Positions 31,479-43,544 of a stretch of 64,000 bases of DNA are shown here, piece by piece. Position numbers and translations under genes: made by a program. Below the pieces are notes generated by a model. The model did no database searches. It saw only the letters and a list, made by a program, of their open reading frames with translations, and had not been told where the DNA came from. The DNA comes from Kingdonia uniflora (taxonomy: Eukaryota; Streptophyta; Magnoliopsida; Ranunculales; Circaeasteraceae). The number at the start of each line of letters is the position of its first letter. Position 1 is the stretch's first letter. The stretch is from NCBI GenBank assembly GCA_014058105.1, contig JACGCM010001692.1, positions 620,001 through 684,000 of the forward strand. The letters are read 5' to 3'.

Positions 31479-33739
31479 TTTTGACGAAATTTTAGAGATG
31501 TCTACAAAGTGTTTGATAAAAGGTCTAAAAAAGGGAAGCTTTGTTTAAAAAAAAAGGGAAGAAAGTTGCCCAGATGGTCAAAGATTAAAGACTCAAAATT
31601 TTAATGGAGAGTGAGAGACCCAATTGTTAATGGACGAGTCCGGGTGCAGTGTTCTGTCTCTCTAGTCTCTGTGTTGTGTCGTAAGAGAAACATTTGACAC
31701 TTTTAGGACAAAGGGACAAGGGTGTTGAGAAGTGAGAGAAAGACAGCTTTTCCGAGTTGCCCAAATGTTGTAATTTTTTAAGGGTAGACATAATAACCAC
31801 CCACACAAACGGCACCCCAAATTTGAGTCAAAGCTGGTCCAAGTGGGTTATAGTTTGACAAGTTTTGGCACCCTCTCTCTTCTCATTCATCTCTCTACGG
31901 TATCTCTTCCGAGCTTCTCTAGCATCTCTCTACCCTACCTCGCATCATCTCTGCCTTAGCTTTCGTTTTGTCAATGGAGTAACGAGACCGTTGTCAGGAG
32001 CAGATTTATAAGCTTTGAGCCCTTGATTTTTGCCAAAAAATGGTTTATATTATATAACAATTAAAAACAAAAAAACACTATACATAAACCCAACCCACAA
32101 CCCTACGGAGCCATCCCTATCCCTCCTGGTCTTTCTTTTTCTCTATCAAAGCAAATATTTTCCATTTTGACTATTTGTAAGTATGATATGCATTAGTACA
32201 TGCAATGGGTATTTGATTTATATAAAACTTAACAAAAAAAAATACATGAATTACTTAAACAGCTTTAAACACCAAAAAGATAAATTTCGGGGCATCTGCC
32301 CCCGAACCCCCGATATAATCCAAAACATTTTATTTACTACAACCCCCCCCCCCCCCTAAAACGATAGGTCCTCCCCTGACGGTTGTTATCCCAATTCCTC
32401 CACTCTCATTGACAGTTAATGACTTTGCACCAAAAATAATTCTTTTACACATTGCCTGAGCACATCCTCAACTCAGATTCCGTTGTTGAAGAAATGTAGC
32501 ATACAAAGATCTTGCATGACTTTTGTCGTTGGAGTAGGTCTTTACTCTGACCAGATAGGGTTTTAACATGTAAGCTATCACATCATAATCAAAATAGCTT
32601 TGTTACGGTAGTTTACATCACGTATTTCATTTATGCCGGTACCACTTTTATTTTATACACTAGCCATTTTGACCCATGCTTAGCACGGGCTCTAGCTAAA
32701 AGACTTAGACAGAAATGAAAAATACTTTACCTAAGATTGTATTTTCTTCTTGATTATTTTAGCCAAAGGGTAGAAAATAAAGATTTATATAGAGTTCTTC
32801 GAATCAGATGATGAAGTTTAATGAATTTTTGTTAAAAGTACCTGATGAAATTCAACTTATGATATGCTAACATATTCCTTTTATATATGAAAAATAACCT
32901 CATCTACAAATCGAATAGTGGCCAAAGCTACGCATTCTTAACCAATGTACTACACTCCATTTCATTCCCTGAATTTTAGACTATACTTATAAATGAAATT
33001 GTAATTTGTTAAAGAATTCATAGGAGGACTTGTGAGATGCCTCATACCTCATACAAGCAAAGTTTTTCAACTACTTGAAGGTACATCTCTATAAGAGAAA
33101 GGTGCTCAAAGATTCATGTCTTTGCTTGTTTGTATGTTAGGACAAAATGAAAAATATAGATGGACCTCTAACCTATATCAATTTGATTATCGAGTTTTCT
33201 TTCAAACGTCGTAAATTTAATAACTTTGAAGATTGAATTTCAGCGGAGAATGATGAAGTCCCGAACTTTGTCTTTTGAATCATCAACAACTTATATGAAA
33301 TCTCTTCTTCATATGTCATTTTAAAAGAGAAAGTTTCATGAAGATATATTTCACTAATTAGGTCAATTTTAACATAGGTATGCAATAGATATATTTGCAA
33401 TCCATTTGAAATGAGATATATCTAGACTCTACTTTTTGTTGCGGTTTAAAATAAATTTCTTCTCTAAAGAGATAAGATAATCTCTTTATGATAGAGAATC
33501 AAGTGATGTGAGTTTGATTTGAGACACAAAAGAGAGTCCCAAAAGGTGTACAGAAAACTCAAACTGCCAAACAATACCCTTTCCTAAAACCTTTTGGCTT
33601 TGGAAAAAGAAATGACATGTGGACACTCTTATATTACGAGAAAAGTTTATGCTTTTAACTAGTAGGTATAGATTGCACGGTCTCAAACTTATTAACACAT
33701 AAATCTTACTATGTAAAGGTACGTTAAAAAATATATGGG
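31479..33739. other. AT-rich sequence, no gene seen
   Basis: The first few hundred bases would be the promoter and leader side of the kinase remnant, with pyrimidine-rich tracts near 31862-31950. A C-run lies at 32345-32357. A 7-bp imperfect hairpin CCCATGCTTAGCACGGG is at about 32673-32689. I see no coding sequence worth reporting. Confidence 0.5.
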
Positions 33740-34483
33740 AGTTACCGCAGTGTAATGGTAAATCTTGAAGCGAATTTGTACGCTCAAACGACTAAACAAG
33801 AAACTGAGTTTGTGTCTAGCATATTTTCCTTAAGACAGATTCACCCCTACCACAATGTTGTGCAGTATATGAAGCATCTATCTCCCATGATACAACAGTC
33901 TGACGTAGGTCGAAGGAAGAACACCAATTAACCCACCAAACAACTTTTATCTTTGATAAAATGACTCAAAAGAAAATTGTAAAACATATAATTTAAAAAG
34001 ACACATGAGACGGCTTTAAATAAGACATTGGTGACTCCTCACCAAGAGTCATGTCATAAGATACACCACTTCACAAATGGTCACGACTTAAGGCACTTTT
34101 ATAGTCGTGTCTCTTGGAGCCAAAAGTCACACCTTAAGACACACAAATAGTCATGTCTCATGGAGCTCAAAACCAACTCACAACCCAAAAACCCAAACAA
34201 TAATAAACTAAATGTTATTTAGGAATCCCCATGTACCTTAGGCTCAAAGGCCAAATCATAGACCTATAAAATATATGAGGGTTCCTACATTGGGTAGCTC
34301 ATGCACCAAGAGAGCTAGCTCATAGGTCATCCCACATGTGTGTGTAACAAAACAACTCCAACACACTTTAATAATCTACTATAGATTGTTACTTATATAT
34401 TAGAGTTTAATTTTACTCACACCCAATGTGGGACTACACACTTCATCATTCAAAACTACGAAATAGATCATGGTTTTCCAATA
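33740..34483 (-). repeat. 3' LTR of a minus-oriented copia element (left end uncertain)
   Basis: On the minus strand, a purine tract AAATATGGAGGAT ends at 34484 and is followed by TATTGGAAAACC, a TG-decayed LTR start. The LTR holds a TCCCACATTGGGTG element and a TTTTATAGG TATA-like box near 34257-34265. The left boundary could not be fixed; 33740 is an approximate limit. Confidence 0.45.
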
Positions 34484-35334
34484 ATCCTCCATATTTGAAT
34501 GGTAACGCAAGAAAACTCAGACAAGAAATAGATAATATAAGGGAATGGTCCTGCATTGAGATAGGTGTTTTGTGGACTCGGGCCTTCCCTAGTGAATGAA
34601 CTATCATATTTACGTTGATTAGTGAACATATGTCTTGAACTGTCAGCTTTAATCTAAACTTATAAAATAATCTTCACACAGTACCGTTCCAAACGTTGTT
34701 GGTTCCCACAGTTGTGTTTAATTCAGCCCTGAACAAATCTCAGATTCATAAGTGTTATTAGAAAATTCGGCCCTATAAAATTCTTATGGAAGCGGCCACA
34801 CTTCTTATTCTCATAGGTGATATTCTTTAAGAGTATCATGCAATACCCTACTTGTAAAAATAAGTCATAAAATTCATTAAAAGCTTGTATAGCTAGCTTA
34901 CCCTGAAATTCGCTATAGGTTACACTATTTACATCATAGAATGAGTGTTTATGTTGTGTAACTCACAACTAGTTTCCTTATTAAATCCAAATCTTGGAAT
35001 TTCCAGTCAACTACCCTTCGATGTATAAATCACTTATGCTTTCAACAATAAATGAATCCACTAAGTTGTCACTTGACTTCACAAAGTCAATGGATATTAT
35101 TCCACTCGTAAGTAATTTTTTCACAGTATTATTTCTACAACATATGTGTCGTAATTTACCAATATATATTATTTTTAGCCCTTGTAATAGCTGATTGATT
35201 ATCACAATGGATACATAAGGCAGGTAGAAGCTTTGGCCCGATAGGAATATCTTCTAAAAATTGTCGAAGGCACTTTCTTTGTCCCCTGCTAAATCCAATC
35301 AACAAATTTTGATTCTATAGTTAATCGGGTTATG
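34484..35334 (-). pseudogene. copia RNase H, C-terminal half and 3' region
   Basis: Reading leftward from the hAT: ITRLTIESKFVDW, then FLEDIPIGPKLLPALCIHCD (in part), then LRHICCRNNTVKKLLTSGII and SIDFVKSSDNLVDSFI. These are the last motifs of a copia RNase H. Untranslated sequence and the PPT follow to 34484. The N-terminal half lies at 40113-40510 on the other side of the hAT. Stops show that the element was old. Confidence 0.8.
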
Positions 35335-36129
35335 TAGCTGAACAAAAAACTGAAAAAAAAAAAAAAAAAAAAACTGAGAAACCGATACTAACTGAACTGA
35401 GCCGATCGAAATGGGTAAGTTTCTAGCAGCTCGGTTTTGGTTTCAAAATTAAGGAACCAAACCAATTCAGTTTTAGTTCCTATACAAGTGAAACTAATTA
35501 AAACCGACCCAAACCGACAAAACACTTACAAGTTAAGCCCAAACAAAACTGTACCCTAATACCATTTTTTATTTTCACTTAGAGTCTTCTCCTCTCTCTC
35601 TCTTCTCTTTCTTTGCATCTCTCTCATGATGAATAAAATCCTAGAAATTAGTAATTCTTATTTAATCCCTAATTAGTGAATTACTTGCAATGGTCCCAAT
35701 AAAGATTCTAGTGTGGCATTAAAGAATGACTTAAAATTTTGGTCATTCATGCTTCATTATCGTATCTTTTATACTTTGGTACTTGTTAATTATTATTATA
35801 GTTTATGTTTGAATAGAAATTCATAACTCTACTATGGGTACTTAACTTTGTTGTTTATTAATGGCATCTAATTGACCTAATTCATACCATTGTTTTGTTT
35901 CCCATGTGTCAGAAATCTCTCACTTTCTATGGTGCCTATAGATAAATGACAATATACTAAGGTGGCGGGAGCTAGTATCCAACTAATCCAAGACCAGGTA
36001 TTGTCATATACTCCTTAATTCCTAACCTTGGAGATTTATTTTAGGCGACATTTATGAAAAAAAAAATTGTTTCTTATTGTTATTTTGTATATAGATCAAG
36101 CACATACCCAACAAGGAGTACAAACCACT

Positions 36130-38060
36130 CAAGCTGAATCTCAAGGCAAAAATCCTAAACCTAATGTTTTGTTATCACCGAAATAAAAAAACGTAAGTCT
36201 ATTACGCGAAACCACTTTACTATTATAGAAGGTGATTAAAAGAAACCCGTTAGGGCGGAATGCAATTAATGCCACGCTAGCATTGGATGCGCTTCTAAAA
36301 GTAATGGATGAAGTTCTATGTTGGGGCATTTAAACCATATTTGTAGGAAGTATCCTTAAGGGAAATATGGGAGTATTACTGTAAATCAACAAATACTATC
36401 TTTTAAGACTAAAGGAGATGGACAAAATGAGGTTGTGGGGGTTACTTGGAGCGTTGAGGCATGTAGACTAGCGTTGGCTAAAATGATAATTATAGACAAA
36501 TTGTCATATTGATTTGTCAAAGGACTTGGGTTTAAACACTTTTGCAATGTTGCTATTCCAAAATTTCCAGTCCCATCTCGTTTTATCATAACTCGGGATT
36601 GTTTCAATCTGTATAAGGATGAGAAGCAAAAGTTAAAGTTGTACCGCAAGGATCAAAAAAATTGTCTTACAACAGACACATGGACAACGATTCAAAACTT
36701 ATATTATATGTGTCTTACTACGCATTGGATTGATAATGAGTAGAAATTACAAAAAAAATCATAAATTTTTATCAAGGGTGAAACTATTGGGAAAGTGGTT
36801 GAAAAGTGCTTGATTGATTGGGGGGTCGATAATATTTTTTTGTATCACATTTGATAATGCTAGATTGAATAGCACTGTCATTGATAACTTGAGGAGGCGT
36901 ACAAAAAGTTAGAAGAAAACTATTTTGAATCATAAATTCTTGCACATGAGATGTTCTGCACATATCCTTATCTTAATTGTTTCCGATGAATTAAAAAAGT
37001 AACTTTATTCAATTATAAGGATAAGAAGTGTGGTGAGATTTGTGAGATCATCTCCACATAGGTTGGAATGCTTTAAATTATGTGTTAGAGATGCAAAGTT
37101 GGTAGATAAGAGTTTGGTGTTAGAGGTAGCTGAGAAGTTTGAAATAGCCTTCGAGAGGCTATATGATAGAGAGTCGTCGTATCGTGCATATTTGTGGGAT
37201 GGAGGGGGGGGGGGGGGAGGACAATTTGGGACCTCCGACTCATTCGAATTGGGAAGACGTTAGAAGGCTTGTGAAGTTTCTTAAAATTTTCTATAATGTA
37301 ACATTGAAGTTTTTAGGATCTTTATATGTTACTTCCAATGCGTTCTTTCAAGAGCTTCTCACTATTCAAACGAAGTTGCTTTCATTTAAGCAAAACCATG
37401 ATCTTGACTTATTATTGATTATGGGGCGCATGCAAGAGAAGTTTGATAAGTGCTAGGATGTTGAGAATATCAACTTATTGTTGTATGTTGCATTAGTAAT
37501 TGATCCCCGTTTCAAAATGAAATATGAACAGTTTTGGTTTAGTTCAAAATTTTCATTTGAATCATCGAAGTGGATCTTTTAGTATCAAGGGTAATGGATG
37601 CATTAATGAAGACATGATTGGCATCTAACAAATTACTATTCTTCATCGCAATACCAAAATATGGGTGAATCATCCTAAAGGTTAAGGAGTGAGGATGGAT
37701 ATTCAGATGGTAACGATGGTGATATATCTTTAGTTGATGAGTTTGGAAAATATTTAGAGGAAGAAGATAATTAGGTGAATATGTCAGAAGTTGAAAGATA
37801 CTTGGCAGAAGTATGTGAACTACCAAAAAGTGGTAACTTTGATATATTAGATTTGTAGAACACTTATTCCTCAAGGTATCATATTCTTTCTCTTGTTGCA
37901 CGAGATGCATTGGCAATTCTTGTTTCTTTGATGACATCGGAATTTACCTTTAGTACTGGAGGTCGTATACTCGATTGTTTTCGTAGTTCATTGGCTCCTG
38001 TCACATTTGAAGCTCTTATATGTGCACAAGATTGACTCTGACCATCAATGACCCCAATTA
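36130..38060 (+). pseudogene. hAT transposase, heavily decayed
   Basis: BED-like N-terminal remnants lie at 36190-36370 (KSITRNHFTIIEGD and later REIWEYYCKSTN). KHFCNVAIPKFPVPSR is at about 36535-36590, followed by CLTTDTWTTIQNLYY and THWIDNE. SNWEDVRRLVKFLKIFYNVT and LLLYVALVIDPRFKMKYEQF are at 37240-37530. The hATC dimerisation region reads SLVARDALAILVS then FTFSTGGRILDCFRSSL at about 37880-38000. A G-run lies at 37204-37219. There are many stops and frame changes. It would have catalysed cut-and-paste transposition from the nucleus. Confidence 0.85.
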
Positions 38061-38718
38061 ATCTCCGAGAGTTAATGAATGAAGTCGAAAAACTTGATAA
38101 ACTTGATTAAGGTAATAATATCTTCACATATATTTTTTATATTGTGCTCTGCTCTTTGTTTGAAACTAAATGCAACATGCTTTTTCTTGTTCTTGTTATT
38201 TAGAGTTGCATGGAGGGTCAATTTTACATCCCTCTTTTGTAGAGGATTTATTGTTATTCACTATATGGTAATCTTCTATTTATTATGATCTCCATTGAAA
38301 TTGTGTTAATTGAAATTATTATTGACTTGCATCTTTTCATGAGTACAATTGATATCCTGTTGGCATTTTGATGGTGAAGAGGTATGCATCTTCTACCTCA
38401 TTTTTAAAAAATTTATCTGACCTTGTAAGGACTTAATATAACGAGGAGCACAATAAACTTATTGAGTTGGGTCTGAGCACAATAAACTTGTATACTGTAA
38501 CTGAATTAAGTACATATGAAGTTAAATACTATTAACATTAGTCTAAAATTCAAAATGGAAAAGAAGATCCAAGTATATTTGACTTTTTGAATGCTTTGAT
38601 ACTTTTTTTTTGCAATAAGTTTAGAATTTTATATAATTGGGATCATAAGTACAAGGTAATTACAAAAAAGGCCAAAACAGCCCATAAATGCGCAAAAACA
38701 GAAGCTGAATCATACCCT

Positions 38719-39010
38719 GTTCGAATAGACAAAAAAGTCTGCTTGAATAAGAGTGTATTCGAATCAATCTATTCAAATAAAATAGCACATGCTGAATTTT
38801 ATTCGAACAGAGAAATTTTTATTCGAATAAAAATAGTCAGGTTAAAATGTATTCATACAAAGATGGTTCTATTCGAATAAAAATGATCAGTCTGAAATAT
38901 ATTCGAACAGAGATAGATTCTATTCGAATAAAACCATACAGTCAGAGTGTATTTGAACATAAAAACTTCTATTCGAATAAATTTACTCATGACTATTTGT
39001 ATTCGATCAG
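38719..39010 (+). repeat. 50-bp tandem array with ATTCGAATAA motif
   Basis: ATTCGAATAA-like words recur at 38720, 38771, 38821, 38871, 38922 and 38971, i.e. every 49-51 bp. A second word TATTCGAACAG falls about 28-30 bp into most units. The TTCGAA core is palindromic. The array lies inside the hAT, between the transposase and its 3' end. Confidence 0.8.
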
Positions 39011-39074
39011 GAGAAGTGCTCTTCAACTCAGAAGTCAACTTTAGCAAAAACGGAAGTACTCAGAATGAGGGTCT

Positions 39075-39473
39075 TTGATTTGTGTCAGAAAATCTGGTCT
39101 TCCCTCAACCCATTCCTCAAAAGGTAGGTCAACTCTGGAACCTTTCTTAGCTGAGGTGTCTACCGAGAAATTTGCTTCTCTCCATATTGAGGTGAAGCAG
39201 ATTGCTTGTATAGATGCGAGAAGGTTCCTCTACTTGCTTTGGAACTTCGAGGGTATCTTACTAGAAATAAATGCTTTGATAATTACCGAGGAGTCTAACA
39301 CTATCCACAAAGTTGTCCATCCTCTATGGAATGCTTTGATACTTGAACAAATACACATGAAATCAAGTGGATCTTGTAACTTTGATGACACTAGCTATGG
39401 TGATTCAGTACAAAAACTATGGTATTTCGCCGAGCTTGTGCGCATCTTGCAGGTCTTCATCTTTATATCATGA
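39075..39473 (+). CDS. Unrecognised open frame in the hAT 3' region
   Basis: 132 uninterrupted codons, notable because the nearby transposase is riddled with stops. The start used may not be an ATG (39075 is the first codon of a computed frame). Segments such as AEVSTEKFASLHIEVKQIAC and LYLLWNFEGILLEINALI look protein-like. It holds the repeated words GAATGCTTTGATA. I do not recognise it. It could be a captured host fragment or chance. Confidence 0.3.
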   Translation: MICVRKSGLPSTHSSKGRSTLEPFLAEVSTEKFASLHIEVKQIACIDARRFLYLLWNFEGILLEINALIITEESNTIHKVVHPLWNALILEQIHMKSSGSCNFDDTSYGDSVQKLWYFAELVRILQVFIFIS

Positions 39474-40112
39474 AGATATGTTGTAAAAAGAAGGTCCTCC
39501 ATTCTCGCGGCGTAGTTTTGGGCCTTTTGGCTACTATAAGAACAAATAGGAAAGTACATGCCTCGCATTTTTTACTTTTTAGAGAATGCTGACTGCAATT
39601 ATGGTTTAAGGTTTGTTACTTGCTGTGGAAAAGTTTGGACTTTAGAGTCATGTCTAAATTCTAAACCAAATGATATATAATATCATGTTGCCTTGTAAAC
39701 ACTATTGTTTGATTCTGATATGGGTGCTCTTTGCCAGACTTTGAATCTCTACGTTGAGGATGAGGATTATTGGATGGTTGAGTTATGAGATATTAACTTT
39801 TTGTTTGTAGGGATTACATGGCTTTGTGTGCCCCAAGTAATTTTTTTAATGTTTCTTGCATCTTTATTTGCTAAAGTAATACTAGAAAGTTTGTGTTAAT
39901 TTTTATCTTAATCAATATAAAAGAGAACTGAACCATACTATAGGAAATGGCTTAGGTTTTGTTTTCTTTTCCGGTTTGGTTTCGGTTTCAGTTTAGTTTT
40001 TCTTTTGTTTTCGGTTCGATTTCGGGTTCGGGTTGGTATTTCCTTTTTTTCTTTGTTCGGTTTTGGTTTCGGCTTCGAGCCGAACTAACCCATGCTCAGC
40101 CTCAGGGTTATG

Positions 40113-40510
40113 CATCTTTGCTTTGATGATTTCCAGGACATATCTCCACCACCAAGTGTAAACACATATCTACTTGTTGAATATGACTCATTAGAGTCTG
40201 ATATCCAATTTGCATCACTGTAACCTTCAAGTACTACTGAATGCCTTGTGTAGTGCAACCTATAGTTTGTATGCTTTAAATACTATAAAACCATACTCAA
40301 CGTTTCCCAGTGATCTGGTCCAGGGTTTATAGTATATTGACTCAGTTTACTAATATTATAAGCAATATCTCATCTCGTTTAGTTCATAATATACATTTGA
40401 CTGTCGATTATCTTTGCATACTCTATTTAAGAAATAGGTTGATCAGTATGTTTAATTAATTGACGATCTTTATCATAAGGTGTTTGAGCACTATGGCAGT
40501 CAAATTTATT
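40113..40510 (-). pseudogene. copia RNase H, N-terminal half
   Basis: On the minus strand: IEYAKIIDSQMYIMN, then AYNISKLSQYTINPGPDHW, then [20 protein letters not shown], then [19 protein letters not shown] up to the hAT target site at 40112. These are standard copia RNase H motifs. Further pol sequence to the right is lost. Confidence 0.8.
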
Positions 40511-42298
40511 AAACTTAACTACAACAAATACTGGCTACGACGTCAGCAATATCAAAATAACGTTACTTTGGAAATGACGTAATTTGTTTATAAACAACAT
40601 TTACTTCATTTTTCACAAATAAGATAGTTTCCTCTAATTAAAAAACTCGAGGGAACTCGAAAGGGTGGTCGCGGGAAATAAAACTTTATTGAGAGAGCTT
40701 TTTAGGGTAAATTTTTTTGTGATTCGATGAGAACCAAACCCAATCTATGGAGAAGATTTAGGATATATAAAAATCAAAAGAGGAAGTTTAGGCATCGCAG
40801 CCACCACACTCTTCAGTGGGGAACCCTAATATGATGTCAGTCTTAATTATCAATTGGAACAAATTCTCAAATTTTAGCATATTATCAATTGAAGAATTTG
40901 TGAAGAACATAACGATTATAGATTATTACAGCAAATTTGATGAATTGACTATGTAATTTTTGATCTCCTCGATTGATGCCAGTCTTAATTTCATAAGTCT
41001 ACAACCCTAATTTCTGAAGAACAGAATGATTGGCATCATGTAAATTTCTCGATTGATAATTTAACTATTTTTCTTAATGGTTTGCTAATTTTTTCATCGA
41101 TCCAAAGGGGTTTAGATTCTTTTGTTAAACTCACAATTTTGTGTTCATGTTTTCTTAATTTAGTGTTCATGAGAAAAAAAAGAACTTTGAAAAAAAAACA
41201 AAGCTTATGAGCCTGAGATAGAGAACATAGTTACAGTTAGGGTTTTGAGAAATGCTGAGAAGAGGGGTGCCATTAATTATGTGAATTTGTTATATTCATA
41301 AACATAATAGGATTACCCCTTACTTATTTCTTACTAATATCATTTTACTTCTTCACAGATTTGTAGCGATATTTGAAGTGTAATTTCGGAGTCCGGATCT
41401 TTACCCTCAGCTTAAGGAGTTTGCCAAAGTACCTTTTAAAACTCGTTCTCTCTCTTGCTCTGGCGTGTTTCTGCATCGCTTATATTGTATTTTCAATTTT
41501 GCTTTGGTTTTAAGAATTTCATAATTTTGGTTTTATGTGCTTAGACTTTTCTTTGGGATTGTTTTGATATACTATATAATACCCAAGTTTTTCCTATTAA
41601 TAAGGTTATATTCACTATATGGTTTAGTTCCTAGTATTATTTTTTCAGGCAGTTTTCCCCTTTTTCTGTCCTAGATGACCTAGAAATCTAATATTTTGAT
41701 TGAAACAAGTTCATTGTCCTCCTATCAATATTACAGACTTAGAAGAAAGAGTTTCAAGTTTAGAGCATAAACCCCAAGTACATCTACTTAACACCACCAT
41801 TATGAGAGGCAATCATTATACATGGATTAGTATGGTCCATCATATTGGTTCTTCAGTTCTTCCTTTATTTCATAGTGTTTCCTAAATTCTTTCCCATGGC
41901 TGACTTGGAAGTTTGTACTTCACCTTTGTCTAGTGGGCACCTGAGTTGCAATTATGTCTATAATGGGTATTTACAGATAATTTTGTAAATATTTCTCAGA
42001 ACATGGAGTGTGAATAGTAGATAGCCTCATAAATATTTGATGAATTGACTATGTAATTTTTAATATATTAATTCCTCGAACAGGTAAATCAAGGAAATGA
42101 CCAAGATGAAATTACCCTCCAAAAAGTAGTGTATTGCCTTCGGTATGTTCCCAAGTTAATAAATAATGTTGTATGCATTGTTTGCATTTAATTAACTCAT
42201 TTCCTCATATGTTCTTTCCAGCAGACATGCCATACAACTTCAAAGTCAAAACCTATAAATTGCAGACTGTATTAGCTTGCTCCAAGTAACATTATTAC
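40511..42298. other. AT-rich sequence with a possible CACTA-like end
   Basis: No gene recognised. At about 40520 the words CTACAACAAATACTGGC and GACGTCAGCA recall CACTA transposon ends, but the matching right end was not found. TGATGAATTGACTATGTAAT occurs twice (about 40939 and 42039). A 61-codon open stretch at 41700-41885 (LEERVSSLEHKPQ) is unassigned. Confidence 0.35.
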
Positions 42299-42917
42299 TA
42301 TAATGGCCTAATTCTGTGAGCTCGATGTGGCCTAGAATTTGTCCTTACACTAGTGTATCTATGACTATAATCTAGTAAACAGGAATTAACACAGGTATTT
42401 AGTATGGAAAACCTATGAATAGGTTAAAAAACTACGACCTCGTATTGAGGGTCTTGTAACAGTGACTTTTTTTGCTTGAGGCTGATGATATCTTATTACA
42501 AGTTATCTCTAGACTTAGAAATATTTAATCTTGTGAATAAGAAGTTTTGAATATTTGAGAATCTCATAAGATATAGTCTTCTTCGTGATTTCTCGTATAT
42601 ATTTCTGGTCCCTATTTCTTTTAGAACTTTTTCTTTATATAGGCCCCTTTTACAACTCTTCATCATGCTGGAGCACGTTCTCTGAACAATATGGTTAGTG
42701 GCTGTTGACTGAGTAACTGTTGAGTTTGTGAGAGACAGGTGGTTTTAATTTATTCAAGTTTTTCGGTTTTAGCTCGACCCGCGTTTATCATCAGTTCGTG
42801 GAGTATGAGCTAATGTTTGACTGGGAAGTCATGTGGAGGAAGCGTGAGCCTGATATAGAAGTAATTCGAACTGGGGACAACTCAATTTTAGGTGAGATCG
42901 ATGGATAGGCCCCTCCA
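42299..42917 (-). repeat. X-type LTR, copy 3 (3' LTR of element 3, 619 bp)
   Basis: The left edge is TATAATGGCCTAATTCTG (TG decayed to TA) and the right edge GGCCCCTCCA. It is homologous to the LTRs at 10620 and 12007. A minus-strand TATA box (TATATAAAG) lies near 42632-42640. Confidence 0.8.
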
Positions 42918-43169
42918 ATCGCCTCCTCACAACCGAAGTTACAAGTAGCTTTGGTTGTGAAAGAATCCAGGTATATGGGTATTCGGGTTGGAAGTTTAAA
43001 TTTCGAAAGAAGTAATGACATTTGTTGACTGCATGGAAAATGCGCATGCCAAAGGAGGATGTATGTTTATTGAATGCTGATGGGAATTGATTGATGTGAC
43101 GGTTAGGGGAGTTACGTCTTATTCAATGATGACCCTTAGGAAAATATACCTGCACAATAAATGTAGGGC

Positions 43170-43180
43170 TATATAAAGGG
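43170..43180 (+). promoter_or_regulatory. TATA box of antisense alpha gene, element 3
   Basis: TATATAAAGGG lies 78 bp before the alpha ATG at 43248, close to the spacing in element C. Confidence 0.55.
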
Positions 43181-43247
43181 TACCTGCACCGTGGATTGTG
43201 ATAAAGTACGCTGTGGTCTCTTGTAAAATTCTCTGTTAGTTCTGAAG

Positions 43248-43544
43248 ATGGTAAAAACTCGTAAGATGGCCCTTGAGGAGCGGATCGCTTCTGAAATGTA
43301 GAGGTTGAAGTTGAGATTTTTTGTGGACCACTCGCTGGAGGATCCTGTTCCTGCTGATGTCTCTCCGACCTATAGAGGTATGTCAGCAGAAGAAGCGGCT
43401 GAAGCAGAGGAGAATTTTTATTGCAGATGGAGATTTTATCACGTTGTCTTAACAAGCGAGCAACGTTGGGATTGTCTCTACATTCTTGTAGAGGACAAGG
43501 TTGGGGAGGCAGATATAGGGATAAGCGTGACTACGGTGCAGTGA
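43248..43544 (+). pseudogene. Antisense alpha gene of element 3
   Basis: ATG 43248 reads MVKTRKMALEERIASEM. A TAG stop follows (43299), then an uninterrupted run to 43544 (LKLRFFVDHSLEDPVPADV, EENFYCRWRFYHVVLTSEQR, LVEDKVGEADIG). With only one stop it is the best-preserved alpha copy, about 98 residues. It aligns with the element C gene over its whole length. It is predicted acidic and soluble. No known domain is recognised. Confidence 0.65.

Larger units (their letters stand above)
35335..40104 (+). mobile_element. hAT transposon, 4770 bp, inserted in copia RNase H
   Basis: It is flanked by a perfect 8-bp target-site duplication GGGTTATG (35327-35334 and 40105-40112). Joining the flanks restores the copia RNase H reading through CITR-type residues. 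The ends are TAGCTGAAC... and ...GCTCAGCCTCA, imperfect inverted repeats. Subterminal regions are rich in AACCGA/CGGTTT words (35380-35520 and 39960-40085). The interior encodes a decayed hAT transposase. Confidence 0.9.

Noticed and set aside
32673..32710. Hairpin CCCATGCTTAGCACGGG followed by CTCTAGC, resembling a Helitron 3' end
   Set aside because: The terminal CTRR is not followed by the expected T, no TC-start was found, and no helicase trace exists nearby.
38719..39010. Regularly spaced array considered as a CRISPR
   Set aside because: The spacers are themselves repeated and the context is a plant transposon; this is a tandem repeat.
40520..42131. Possible CACTA transposon (CTACAACAAATACTGGC near 40520, GTAGTG near 42126)
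   Set aside because: The first bases do not read CAC, no convincing right inverted repeat or 3-bp duplication was seen, and no transposase is present.
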